A DNA stretch of 64,000 nucleotides from JAPPLB01 sp965218555 (GTDB lineage: Bacteria > Acidobacteriota > Terriglobia > Bryobacterales > UBA6623), in contig OZ244625.1 of the NCBI GenBank assembly GCA_965218555.1, forward strand, positions 4,526,001 to 4,590,000. Direction: 5' to 3'. Each line of letters begins with the position of its first letter. Position 1 is the first letter of the stretch. Positions 1 to 8,527 of this stretch are shown piece by piece. A program made the translations under genes and the position numbers. Below the pieces are notes generated by a model. That model saw only the letters and a list, made by a program, of their open reading frames with translations. It searched no databases and had not been told where the DNA came from.

Positions 1-98
1 TATGTTTAGTAAGCATCAATCGCATTCCTCCTAGCGCGCTATTGTAGAACAGTCCGCGTTGTTCGTCAGCCGTCGTCCGACCGCAAGGAGAAACTTCA

Positions 99-272
99 TT
101 GAAAACAAGCGACTCTACCCGGTCCGCCGTCAACGGCCGATATGACGACAGCGAGCTTGACCTGATGGACCGGGTGGCTTCTCCCAGGTTCAATCCCTGG
201 CTGGCGTTGATTCTGCTGATACTCGCCGGTTTCCTCTACATCTGGATCTGGGGAGCACTGCTGCGGGGATAG
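99..272 (+). CDS. small one-helix membrane protein preceding the symporter
   Basis: This is a 57-codon frame that opens with TTG at 99 behind a good Shine-Dalgarno sequence (AAGGAG, 85-90) and ends with TAG at 270-272, three bases before the symporter start. The first ~28 residues are polar and acidic; they are followed by one strongly hydrophobic segment (about residues 34-54, LALILLILAGFLYIWIW) and a short LLRG tail. That is the layout of a single-pass inner-membrane protein. Many sodium:solute symporters have a small upstream partner (for example the DUF4212 type), usually longer with two helices, so an accessory role is inferred from position only. The non-ATG start and short length would make most gene callers miss it. 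Confidence 0.6.
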   Translation: MKTSDSTRSAVNGRYDDSELDLMDRVASPRFNPWLALILLILAGFLYIWIWGALLRG

Positions 273-275
273 CTG

Positions 276-1712
276 GTGGAGAATCTGGAAGCATCCTGGT
301 GGCTGATCGCCGTTTACCTCATCCTGATGCTGGGGATCGGCATCCTGGGGCGTGGAAAAGTAACGACCATCGAGGATATGGCGGTTGCCGGGCGCCGCTC
401 GGGCGTATGGTTGATCGCCTTTTCGGTGGCGGCGACGTGGATCAATGGCACAACCCTGGTGGGCAATTCCGCCCTCGGCAGGGATTTTGGATTGAGCAGC
501 TATTGGGCCGGCGGCTCCTTCCTGTTTGTTACGGTGTGGATCGGATATTATGTGGTGCCCAGGCTTAGAGAGACCGGGATTATCACGATCCCCGAGTTGT
601 TCGAGCGTTTTTTCGGTCCTGCATATCGGTTGCTAGCCCTCGTCCTGGTCATCCTTCGTGATTTAGGCGTCACGGCGGGCACTCTTGGTGCGCTGACGGT
701 CGTGACGATGGCCTTGCTGGACATCTCCGCTATCGAGTCGCAAGCTCTTTGGCTGGGTGTCACGGTGATTTACGTCTTCCTCGGAGGGATGTGGGCCGTC
801 CTGGTGACTGACTCTATTCAGTTCGTCATCATCGTGGCCGGCACCGTGGCGCTGCTGTTCTCGGGGGTTGGGCAATTAGGCGGCCTCTCGGAACTGGGCA
901 GCCGCGTTGACCCGGTCCTTCTGGACCTCTTCGGACGAGCGGGCGGCTTGCAGGTCTTGGGATGGATTGTCATCGGGATCGCAGTCACTTGTGGATATCA
1001 GGGTATTATTCAGCGAGGATTCGCCGCTTCCAGCCCGGAAACAGCAAGGAAGGGTTTCCTGTATGGCGGAGTTCTAGGCATCCTTTGGTATATGGTTCCG
1101 CCTTTGATCGGTCTGCTCGGCTTGGCGCTCCACGACAGCACCGTAAGAGCGGAAGATACTTTTATTCGAGTGGCTTTTGAGTCGGCAAGCGGTCAGATGG
1201 CAACCTTGATCGTCGTGAGTGTTCTCGCGGCCAGTATGTCCACGCTGTCGTCGACGATCAACACCCTGGCTTCGAACTTCACTCTCGACATTTACCAGCG
1301 CTTCATCGATCCACGTTCCAGCATGCGGCGTCGGCTCTGGGTCTACCGCGTCAACGTCATATTGATCGGACTCTTGGCGGCCTTGATTTACTATCTCGTT
1401 CCACTGCTGATCGAGCTGTTTTGGCTGGGCGGACGAATTATGGGTTCTTCGGTGGCGCCGGCTCTGGTCGCTCTCGTTATGTTCCCGGCTGTCAGGAGAG
1501 CACCGAAAACGGTCTTGGCCGCGATGATATTGGGAGCCACGACCGTTGCCGCGTTGCAGATTTTCGGGGCTGTTCAGGAAGTCGGTTCGGTCGTGATCAT
1601 TTGGCGGCTCGACCCGATACTGGTGGGTTTTCCCATTGCCGTTCTTACGCTGTGCCTGGGCACCTGGATCGAAACGCGACGGACGAACGGCGCCGCGGGC
1701 AGTCAAGTCTAG
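276..1712 (+). CDS. sodium:solute symporter (SSS family)
   Basis: A 478-residue polytopic protein starting with GTG at 276. It shows the SSS pattern: a first helix (LIAVYLILMLGIGILGRG), a loop with the AVAGRRSG motif, then a helix with AATWINGTTLVGNSALG, and further hydrophobic segments to the C-terminus, consistent with about 13 transmembrane helices. SSS proteins import small solutes (sugars, amino acids, carboxylates, pantothenate, urea) with sodium at the inner membrane. It follows the small membrane ORF by 3 bases and precedes hyuA by 16 bases, so it is probably transcribed with hyuAB and may import the hydantoinase substrate. The substrate cannot be read from the sequence. Confidence 0.88.
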   Translation: MENLEASWWLIAVYLILMLGIGILGRGKVTTIEDMAVAGRRSGVWLIAFSVAATWINGTTLVGNSALGRDFGLSSYWAGGSFLFVTVWIGYYVVPRLRETGIITIPELFERFFGPAYRLLALVLVILRDLGVTAGTLGALTVVTMALLDISAIESQALWLGVTVIYVFLGGMWAVLVTDSIQFVIIVAGTVALLFSGVGQLGGLSELGSRVDPVLLDLFGRAGGLQVLGWIVIGIAVTCGYQGIIQRGFAASSPETARKGFLYGGVLGILWYMVPPLIGLLGLALHDSTVRAEDTFIRVAFESASGQMATLIVVSVLAASMSTLSSTINTLASNFTLDIYQRFIDPRSSMRRRLWVYRVNVILIGLLAALIYYLVPLLIELFWLGGRIMGSSVAPALVALVMFPAVRRAPKTVLAAMILGATTVAALQIFGAVQEVGSVVIIWRLDPILVGFPIAVLTLCLGTWIETRRTNGAAGSQV

Positions 1713-1728
1713 AAAAAAAGTTTTCCAC

Positions 1729-3816
1729 ATGAGCACTTTCAGATTGGGTGTCGACATCGGAGGCACGTTCACGGATGCCGTGATGATGAACGAATCGACA
1801 GGTGAGATTCGTTTGGTGAAGATGTCGAGCACGCCGAGCGACCCGTCTGTGGGCTTCGTTAACGTCATCGAGCGGATTCTCGAGGAATCGAAGGTCCCCG
1901 CACGGAGCGTCACGTACAACGTGCACGGCACCACGGTTGCCACGAATACCATCATCGAAGGCAAGGGAGCCAAGGCCGCCTTGATCGCCACCAGGGGCTT
2001 CCGGGATGTTTTTGAAATCGCGCGGCAGATCAGACCCAAGCTCTATGACATCTTCTGCGACAAGCCGAAGCCGTTGATACCTCGCGCGCTGTGTTTCGAA
2101 GTGCCCGAGCGACTCGACTTCGCCGGAGATGTTCTCGCGCCGCTGGAGGAACCGAAGGTCCGCGAGGTAGCGCAACTCATCAAGCGGGAGGGAGTCGAGG
2201 CCGTTGTGGTGTGTCTGTTGCACTCCTACGTGAACCCGGCTCATGAGAGGCGAGTGGGCGAGATTGTTCGCGAGGAGATGCCGGGGGTGTTCGTAAGCCT
2301 TTCCTCGGACCTGTGCCCTGAAATGCGGGAGTACTTTCGGGCAAGCACGACTGCAATCAATGCCTTGGTGATGCCGATCGTCAGCCGTTATCTCGAGCGC
2401 CTCGAACGGCGGCTTACGGAAATCGATCTCCGCGCCGGGCTGCACTTGATGACGTCGGCCGGAGGCATCATGTCGTCGCGGGTGGCGCGGCAACAGCCCG
2501 TCAATCTTATCGAGTCCGGTCCGGCAGCGGGGGTTGCGGCGGCCACTCACTTGGGGAGCCTGCTGGGGCTGCACAATCTCATTAGCTTCGACATGGGGGG
2601 GACGACCGCGAAAGCAGGCTTGGTGGAGGGAGGCGTTCCGAAAATCGTCCCTCATTTTGAAGTCGGCAGCGCGGCGGTCTCCGAGAACCGCTCGGCAGGC
2701 TACCCGGTGCGCACGCCGGTGGTGGATCTGGTCGAGATCGGAGCGGGCGGCGGATCAATCGCTTGGGTAGATCCGGGCGGAGGACTGAGGGTCGGACCGC
2801 AGAGCGGAGGAGCCGATCCGGGTCCGGCCTGTTACGGCAAGGGTCAGACCGAACCCACCATCACCGACGCGAATCTTTTCCTGGGCCGCATCGATCCCGA
2901 GTACTTCCTGGGAGGAGAGCACAAACTGAATCCTGATCTGGCCGCGAACGCGATTGGACATCTTGCCCGAAAGCTTGATTTTCAACCGGTTGAGGCGGCG
3001 CGGGGCATTATCGAGATCGCCAACGCCAACATGGTGGGCGCCATCCGGCTGATTTCGGTGCAGCGGGGTTTTGACCCACGGGATTTCATGCTTGTCGCCT
3101 ACGGAGGCGCAGGACCGATGCATGCCCATGCTTTAGCTCGGGAGCTGCATATCCCCAAGGTGCTGATCCCGATGAGCCCGGGTGTGACGTCGGCGCTTGG
3201 GCTCTTGGTAACGGATATCAAGCATGATTACGTCCAAGCCCATATTCGCCCGATGGAGGCGATCGATTTCGACAAGCTGACCCAGGAATATCAGAGCTTC
3301 GAACGGCAGGCGCGAGACGTGCTGCATTCAGAAGGCATTTCGGAGGCCGACATCTCCTTTGCGAGATCTCTGGACATGCGCTACGTCGGCCAGTCTTACG
3401 AACTGCGGGTGGAAGCTCCGTCTCGAGACTTGAAACCGGGTGACGAAGCTGCACTCAATGCCGCATTCTTCGAAGCTCATCAGCGGGCCTACGGCTACGC
3501 CGAAGCTTCCGAACCGACGGAGGTGGTGAATCTGCGGCTGACGGCGCTAGGCCGCATCCGGCGACCGCAGTTGCGGCGGCTCGCGTCCGGAGGGGACGAC
3601 AGCGCCGAGGCCGTCAAGGGCATGCGGCAGGTCTATTTTTCCGAAGGCGGCAAGCACGTTTCCTGCAAGATATATGACCGCTACCGTCTTCGCTGCGGCA
3701 ATTCCATTCCCGGGCCGGCGATCGTCGAAGAAAAGGATTCGACGACCGTGATTCATCCGGACTGCCGCGCCGCCGTGGATGAGTACGGAAATCTGATGAT
3801 TCAAGAGTCACACTGA
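1729..3816 (+). CDS. hyuA: hydantoinase/oxoprolinase subunit A (HyuA), ATP-dependent
   Basis: A 695-residue protein of the HyuA / 5-oxoprolinase / acetone carboxylase subunit family. The ATG at 1729 is chosen because family homology begins at once with the ASKHA-type ATP-binding signature GVDIGGTFTDAV (residues 7-18); an upstream in-frame ATG lies inside the symporter gene. Other family motifs are VHGTTVATNTII near residue 65, FDMGGTTAKAG near 285, a glycine-rich EIGAGGGSIAWVDPGG stretch, and a C-terminal GPAIVEE. With HyuB the enzyme opens cyclic amides (N-methylhydantoin, 5-oxoproline or similar) at the cost of ATP in the cytosol. The stop codon overlaps the hyuB start by one base (TGATG), indicating translational coupling. 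The precise substrate is unknown. Confidence 0.9.
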   Translation: MSTFRLGVDIGGTFTDAVMMNESTGEIRLVKMSSTPSDPSVGFVNVIERILEESKVPARSVTYNVHGTTVATNTIIEGKGAKAALIATRGFRDVFEIARQIRPKLYDIFCDKPKPLIPRALCFEVPERLDFAGDVLAPLEEPKVREVAQLIKREGVEAVVVCLLHSYVNPAHERRVGEIVREEMPGVFVSLSSDLCPEMREYFRASTTAINALVMPIVSRYLERLERRLTEIDLRAGLHLMTSAGGIMSSRVARQQPVNLIESGPAAGVAAATHLGSLLGLHNLISFDMGGTTAKAGLVEGGVPKIVPHFEVGSAAVSENRSAGYPVRTPVVDLVEIGAGGGSIAWVDPGGGLRVGPQSGGADPGPACYGKGQTEPTITDANLFLGRIDPEYFLGGEHKLNPDLAANAIGHLARKLDFQPVEAARGIIEIANANMVGAIRLISVQRGFDPRDFMLVAYGGAGPMHAHALARELHIPKVLIPMSPGVTSALGLLVTDIKHDYVQAHIRPMEAIDFDKLTQEYQSFERQARDVLHSEGISEADISFARSLDMRYVGQSYELRVEAPSRDLKPGDEAALNAAFFEAHQRAYGYAEASEPTEVVNLRLTALGRIRRPQLRRLASGGDDSAEAVKGMRQVYFSEGGKHVSCKIYDRYRLRCGNSIPGPAIVEEKDSTTVIHPDCRAAVDEYGNLMIQESH

Positions 3817-5576
3817 TGTCTACCGTCGCCCCTTACGAAGACCAGCAGCGATCCAAGCTGGAGATGGACCCGATCCGGTTCGAGGTGATCCGGAGCGCTT
3901 TCGATGCCGCCGCAGACGAGATGGGGGCGGCGCTCCGGAAGGCGGCTTATTCTACGAACATCAAAACACGAGCGGATTTCTCGTGCGCGTTGTTCGACGC
4001 CAAGCAGCGGATTATCGCGCAGTCGTTTTCACAGCCGGTCCACTTGGCGTCGATGTCGCGGATGGTCCCCAATGCTATCCGTCAGTACGGGGTGGGCAAG
4101 CTTGAGCCGGGCGATGCACTGGTCATGAATCACGCTTATCGCGGCGGCGTTCACCTGAACGATATCGTGGTGATCGCCCCTTATTTCGGCGATGAGAAGC
4201 TGCAAGGGTTCGTTGCAGCCCTGGCCCATCACGTGGACATCGGAGGCTATGCCCCCGGCGGCTACTGCATATCGACGGAACTTTATCAGGAAGGCATCAT
4301 CCTGCCTCCGGCGAAACTCGTTTCGCGCGGGAAGATCGTCGAGGATCTCTTTCAAGTGATCCTGGCCAACATCCGCTCCCCGCGGCAGTCAGCGGGAGAC
4401 TTTCGGGCGCAGATCGCTTCCTCTCTATTGGGTCAACGGCGAATGGGTGAAATCATTCGCAAGTTCGGAGAGGAAACGATCGAAACGTTCGTGGACGAGC
4501 TGATCGATTATACCGAGCGGTGGTCGCGCCAGGAAATTGCAAACCTGCCCGAGGGCGTGTACCACTCGGAATGTTATCTCGACGACGACGGCATCACCGA
4601 CGAGCCCATCAAGTTGGCGGTGACCGCCAGAATCCAGGGTGGGCGCGTCTCCTACGATCTGACAGGTTCGGCGCCGCAAAGAAGCTCGCCGATGAACGCC
4701 ACGCTGACGCAAACCTACTCCCCGCTGGCGTACGTCATCAAGTGTCTGATCGACCCCAACATACCGACGAACGAGGGCTTTTACCGCTTGATCGACGTCA
4801 GCGCACCGGAGGGGACTGTCGTCAATGCAAAAGCCCCCGTCGGCGTGGTAGGCGGCTGGGAGGTCGCCATGCGCCTGTGCGATCTCACCTTCCGCGCCTT
4901 TTCGGAGGCGATGCCGGACCGGGTGATGGCCAGCACGAAAAGCATCAACTGCCACATGGCGTGCGGAGGGGAAGACCCGCGCAGTGGGGAGTACTACACT
5001 TTCATCGAAACGATGGCCGGCGGATACGGCGCACGGCCTACCAAAGATGGCTTGGACGCCGTGCAAAGCCACATCCAGAACACAGAGAACTCGGCCGTCG
5101 AAGAGACCGAAAACAACTTGCCCTTCCTGATAACGCGCTATGAGCTCATACCTGATTCAGAAGGTGCGGGCCGCTATCGAGGAGGCCTTGGCATCCGGCG
5201 CGATTGGAAGTTTCCTGACCATGAGGCCACGCTCACGGTGTTTTCAGACAACCGCAAGTATGCGCCTTGGGGATTATTCGGAGGAGGGAACGGGGCCAGT
5301 TCCCGGTACGTCCTCGACCCGGACGACGAAGCCAGGGAGCTGCCGTCGAAAATTACTCTGCATCTTGCGCCGGACTCGGTGATCAGCTATCGCACACCCG
5401 GCGGCGGCGGGTACGGACCGCCTCACGAGCGGGATCCGGAAGCCGTGCTTGCCGATGTTCTCGACGGCAAGGTGACCGTCGCGCGCGCCCGCGAGGTTTA
5501 CCGGGTGATCGTGGATACCGAGCAACGTTGCGTGGACGTGGAAGCGACCAGGAAACTGAGAGACGCTAATCGATGA
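3816..5576 (+). CDS. hyuB: hydantoinase/oxoprolinase subunit B (HyuB)
   Basis: A 586-residue HyuB-family protein, the usual partner of HyuA. Homology starts near residue 18 (MDPIRFEVIRSAFDAAADEM) and continues through typical blocks such as FSQPVHLASM, the HHVDIGGYAPGG histidine-containing motif, GDFRAQIAS, and a C-terminal TPGGGGYGPP loop ending in DVLDGKVTVARAREVYRV. Length is normal for the family (about 520-590). The ATG overlaps the hyuA stop by one base and its TGA overlaps the next ATG (ATGA), so hyuA, hyuB and the following gene form a tightly coupled unit. The C-terminal block is useful here because it recurs in the fused ORF at 35553-35981. Confidence 0.9.
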   Translation: MSTVAPYEDQQRSKLEMDPIRFEVIRSAFDAAADEMGAALRKAAYSTNIKTRADFSCALFDAKQRIIAQSFSQPVHLASMSRMVPNAIRQYGVGKLEPGDALVMNHAYRGGVHLNDIVVIAPYFGDEKLQGFVAALAHHVDIGGYAPGGYCISTELYQEGIILPPAKLVSRGKIVEDLFQVILANIRSPRQSAGDFRAQIASSLLGQRRMGEIIRKFGEETIETFVDELIDYTERWSRQEIANLPEGVYHSECYLDDDGITDEPIKLAVTARIQGGRVSYDLTGSAPQRSSPMNATLTQTYSPLAYVIKCLIDPNIPTNEGFYRLIDVSAPEGTVVNAKAPVGVVGGWEVAMRLCDLTFRAFSEAMPDRVMASTKSINCHMACGGEDPRSGEYYTFIETMAGGYGARPTKDGLDAVQSHIQNTENSAVEETENNLPFLITRYELIPDSEGAGRYRGGLGIRRDWKFPDHEATLTVFSDNRKYAPWGLFGGGNGASSRYVLDPDDEARELPSKITLHLAPDSVISYRTPGGGGYGPPHERDPEAVLADVLDGKVTVARAREVYRVIVDTEQRCVDVEATRKLRDANR

Positions 5577-6982
5577 GCGGCGCCAGAACCATCACTGCCG
5601 GTGCGGGACGTTCGGATATCACTCCCCCGGTCGGGTCGCCCCATTTGAACTGGGGAGCCGCAACGCACCAGCTCGCCGCGGGAGTCGACATGGAGCTGTA
5701 CTCGACGGCGCTCTATCTCTCGGACGGCGCCTCCGAGATTGTTCTCCTCAACCTGGACGTGGCGACGCTGACCGAGGAGCTTGCTCTCGAAGTACGCCAG
5801 GCCGCGGCGAGGGAAGCCGTAGTCCCGCTCGACAGAGTTTTTGTTACGTGGACGCACACCCATTCAGCCGTCCCGTTGCATGACACGCCCTGGATGGAAC
5901 AGGGCCGCGATGTGTTTCTCGAATACCAGAGCTCGTTTGCGGCGCGGGCAGCGCGAGCGGCCGGCGAGGCCAAGAGGAACGCGCGCCCCGCGAGGTTGGG
6001 GTGGGGCAAGGGCCGCTCCGACATCGGAATCAACCGCCGTCAACACTTGGACAACGGCCGTATCATCACCGGCAACAACCCCACAGCCCCGGTCGATCGG
6101 GAGGTGGTCGTTTTTCGGATCGACGATACGGACGGGACGCCGATCGCGACCGTGGTGAACTTCGCGATGCATCCGACCATCATGGGCCATGAGAACGACA
6201 AGATCACGCCGGATTATCCCGGCGCGATGAAACGGGTTGTCGAGCGCAACCTGGGGGGCCTGAGCCTGTTTCTCCAGGGAGCGACGGGCGACATCGGACC
6301 CGTGGAAGGTTTCACCGGTGATCTGGCGGTCTATCGCCGCGCCGGGGCGCGTCTCGGATATGAAGTCTGCCGGGTCGCCGAAGGCATTCGCACCGACGGA
6401 GGCAGCCTCGCGTTCCAAAATGTTCTCGAATCGGGAGCTCCGCTGGGAATTTTCAGGTGGCGGGACGAGCCGGAAACGATCATTTCGATCCGTAGCGGGA
6501 GCAAGGTCGCCCGACTGATACCGCATCCGGTTGAACCGGTCGAGAAGCTGGAAAGTGAGTATCAGCATCTCGATCAAAAGCTTCGGCTTGCCCATCAGGA
6601 CGGTGACAAGGACGAAATCAAGCGCTTCCACTACCAAGTCAAGCGCGCGGGGCTACAGCTTCAACGCGCGCAACGACTCTCGCAGCCGGGAGCGGTCGAG
6701 ATCCCGGTTCAGGTCATCACTATGGGTGAAGCGGCTGTTGTTCTGACACCCCTGGAGCCCTTCTGTGAAATCGGGATCCAGGTCAAGAGGCGATCACCCT
6801 TGCCCGCGACGATGTTTTGTGGTTATTCCATGGGCGGCTACTTCCTATGCTACCTTCCGACCGACGAAGCGTTGGACGAAGGCGGTTATGAAACCGGCAT
6901 CTCTCTTTTCGGCAAGGGTTCGGCAAAAGAGCTCGAGGACACTGCAGTCTCATTGCTGGTGGAGCTTTCGACGGAAAAGTAG
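5573..6982 (+). CDS. ceramidase-like (neutral/alkaline non-lysosomal) hydrolase, cytosolic
   Basis: A 469-residue protein resembling the N-terminal domain of neutral/alkaline non-lysosomal ceramidases. Visible motifs are GAGRSDITPPVG at the start (residues 9-20), a zinc-type WTHTHS near residue 90, FAMHPTIMGHEND near 203, SPxDYPGAM-like PDYPGAMKR, and LQGATGDIGP. In the family the HTH and MHP histidines bind zinc. Classic bacterial ceramidases are secreted and longer (about 650 residues); this one has no signal peptide and no C-terminal Ig-like domain, so it should be cytosolic. It starts inside the hyuB stop codon (ATGA). The coupling suggests amide or N-carbamoyl hydrolysis following ring opening rather than lipid turnover; that is inference. 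A related fragment sits next to the second hyuA. Confidence 0.72.
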   Translation: MSGARTITAGAGRSDITPPVGSPHLNWGAATHQLAAGVDMELYSTALYLSDGASEIVLLNLDVATLTEELALEVRQAAAREAVVPLDRVFVTWTHTHSAVPLHDTPWMEQGRDVFLEYQSSFAARAARAAGEAKRNARPARLGWGKGRSDIGINRRQHLDNGRIITGNNPTAPVDREVVVFRIDDTDGTPIATVVNFAMHPTIMGHENDKITPDYPGAMKRVVERNLGGLSLFLQGATGDIGPVEGFTGDLAVYRRAGARLGYEVCRVAEGIRTDGGSLAFQNVLESGAPLGIFRWRDEPETIISIRSGSKVARLIPHPVEPVEKLESEYQHLDQKLRLAHQDGDKDEIKRFHYQVKRAGLQLQRAQRLSQPGAVEIPVQVITMGEAAVVLTPLEPFCEIGIQVKRRSPLPATMFCGYSMGGYFLCYLPTDEALDEGGYETGISLFGKGSAKELEDTAVSLLVELSTEK

Positions 6983-7120
6983 ATTTGCCGACGACCATGG
7001 AGCGATGTTCCGAGTGTCACGGGCTGTTCGCACAAGGGGCAATGTCCTCCGCAGCCGAGCGCGAGAAGGGCGTCAGGTGGTAAAAATGCAGGCTGACGTC
7101 TTCTCATGGAGTTGACACGG

Positions 7121-8485
7121 ATGAGGACGGTGCTTCTCTTGTTGTTCACGACGCCGGCGCTGTTCGGGGCCGGCTGGGAAGCGGCCCTGCAACGTGGTCT
7201 GGATCATTTCCGCGCAGGCGCCTGCGAGTCCGCACTGCGAGAATTGGCAGCGGCTGTTGCCGGGAACCATGAAATCGCGCAGGCCCATCTGGCCATTGCG
7301 ATTTGCGAGACGCGCCTGGGCCGCCCGGACCGCGCTACCCCGTCCTTTGAGCAAGTCGCGAAGCTGCGTCCCCATGACTGGCAGGCGTGGAACAACCTCG
7401 GCGCTAATTTGATCGAGACCGGGAACCCGGACAAAGCGCTACCAGCTTTCCAGCAAGCCGCCCGGCTCAATGCCGGCAACGAGTTGGTCTGGTTCAACGT
7501 GGGATCGACTCTTCTGAGCTTGCGAAAGAACGCCGAAGCCTTTCAGGCTTTGAGCCAAGCCCGGGAAATAGCACAGCAGGATCCAGAAATTGAAGCCGCC
7601 TGGCAGGCGGCGGCAGCCCGCGCCGCCGAAGACGCAAACAGGATGTTCGGCCAAGACCAGTACGCCGAAGCGAAGAACGTTCTATCGGCTGTTCGGCCGG
7701 CTTTGGAAAACAGCGGTGCTTGGAACAACCTGTTCGGACAAATCGAGTTCAAGCTCAACCAGCCGGAATCAGCACTGCAGCATCTGCAAAGAGCGCTGGA
7801 GCTGGAGCCGGGCAACGAACAGTTCCTTGTAGATATCGGTCAGTTTCTGATTCACTATCGTGCTTTCGCTGCAGCGCTTGCTATGTTCGAAGCGGGCCGC
7901 GAAAAGTTTCCTTCTTCGGTGCGTGTCGAGTTCTTGCTGGCGCTGGCTTACATTTTGGAGGAGAGGAGACCGGCGGGCATCGAAGTGCTCAAGCAGATTC
8001 TTGCGGTCGACAAGGAATTCGAGCCGGCGTACAAGGCGCTCGGCGAGTGCTATGAGCAAGACCGGGACGGCAACGCATTGATCGCGCTTGGCGAGCAGTT
8101 CATCGGCATCCGACCGGCCAGCGCGACGGGATATTACCTGAAGGGGATGGGGCACTTGAGGCTGGCGACGGACAACCGCACGTCGATGTTGCCGGCGATC
8201 GAATCACTGCAGAAAGCCGTCGAGCTCGAACCGGGCGTGAGTGACAGGCATTTCACCCTCGGCAAAGCGTTCCAATGGGAAGAAAAATATGACCAGGCGA
8301 TCACGGAGTTGAATGAGGCTGTTCGTTTGGACCCGCAACATGATCGAGCGCACTATGTGCTTGCTACTTTGTACAGGCGCACGGGAAGCCGCGAGTTCGC
8401 CGCCAAGGAACTGAAGATCCACCAAAGTCTGCCCAAGCGTGTCCCGAGGGGGATACGGCTGTTGGTAGAGACCCAACCTCGGTGA
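7121..8485 (+). CDS. exported TPR-repeat protein
   Basis: A protein of about 454 residues with an N-terminal signal peptide (MRTVLLLLFTTPALFGAG) followed by roughly ten tetratricopeptide-like repeats through its whole length, e.g. AWNNLGANLIETGNPDKALP and HFTLGKAFQWEEKYDQAITE. The ATG at 7121 is preferred over 7106 because GGAG lies 9 bases ahead and the signal peptide then begins at Met1. TPR arrays mediate protein-protein contacts; the partner is unknown. It lies 138 bases after the ceramidase-like gene in the same direction and may be the last gene of that operon. TPR proteins also accompany the FG-GAP/ASPIC protein at 19.2-21.9 kb. Confidence 0.8.
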   Translation: MRTVLLLLFTTPALFGAGWEAALQRGLDHFRAGACESALRELAAAVAGNHEIAQAHLAIAICETRLGRPDRATPSFEQVAKLRPHDWQAWNNLGANLIETGNPDKALPAFQQAARLNAGNELVWFNVGSTLLSLRKNAEAFQALSQAREIAQQDPEIEAAWQAAAARAAEDANRMFGQDQYAEAKNVLSAVRPALENSGAWNNLFGQIEFKLNQPESALQHLQRALELEPGNEQFLVDIGQFLIHYRAFAAALAMFEAGREKFPSSVRVEFLLALAYILEERRPAGIEVLKQILAVDKEFEPAYKALGECYEQDRDGNALIALGEQFIGIRPASATGYYLKGMGHLRLATDNRTSMLPAIESLQKAVELEPGVSDRHFTLGKAFQWEEKYDQAITELNEAVRLDPQHDRAHYVLATLYRRTGSREFAAKELKIHQSLPKRVPRGIRLLVETQPR

Positions 8486-8527
8486 GCGCCGCCAGCCGGC
8501 CTGACCGAAGCTCGCTCGTGGCCTCGG

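Noticed and set aside
6997..7083. 28-codon frame with a CSECHG (CxxCH, heme-c-like) motif after the ceramidase-like gene
   Set aside because: No signal peptide, no ribosome site and far too short for a cytochrome; probably chance.
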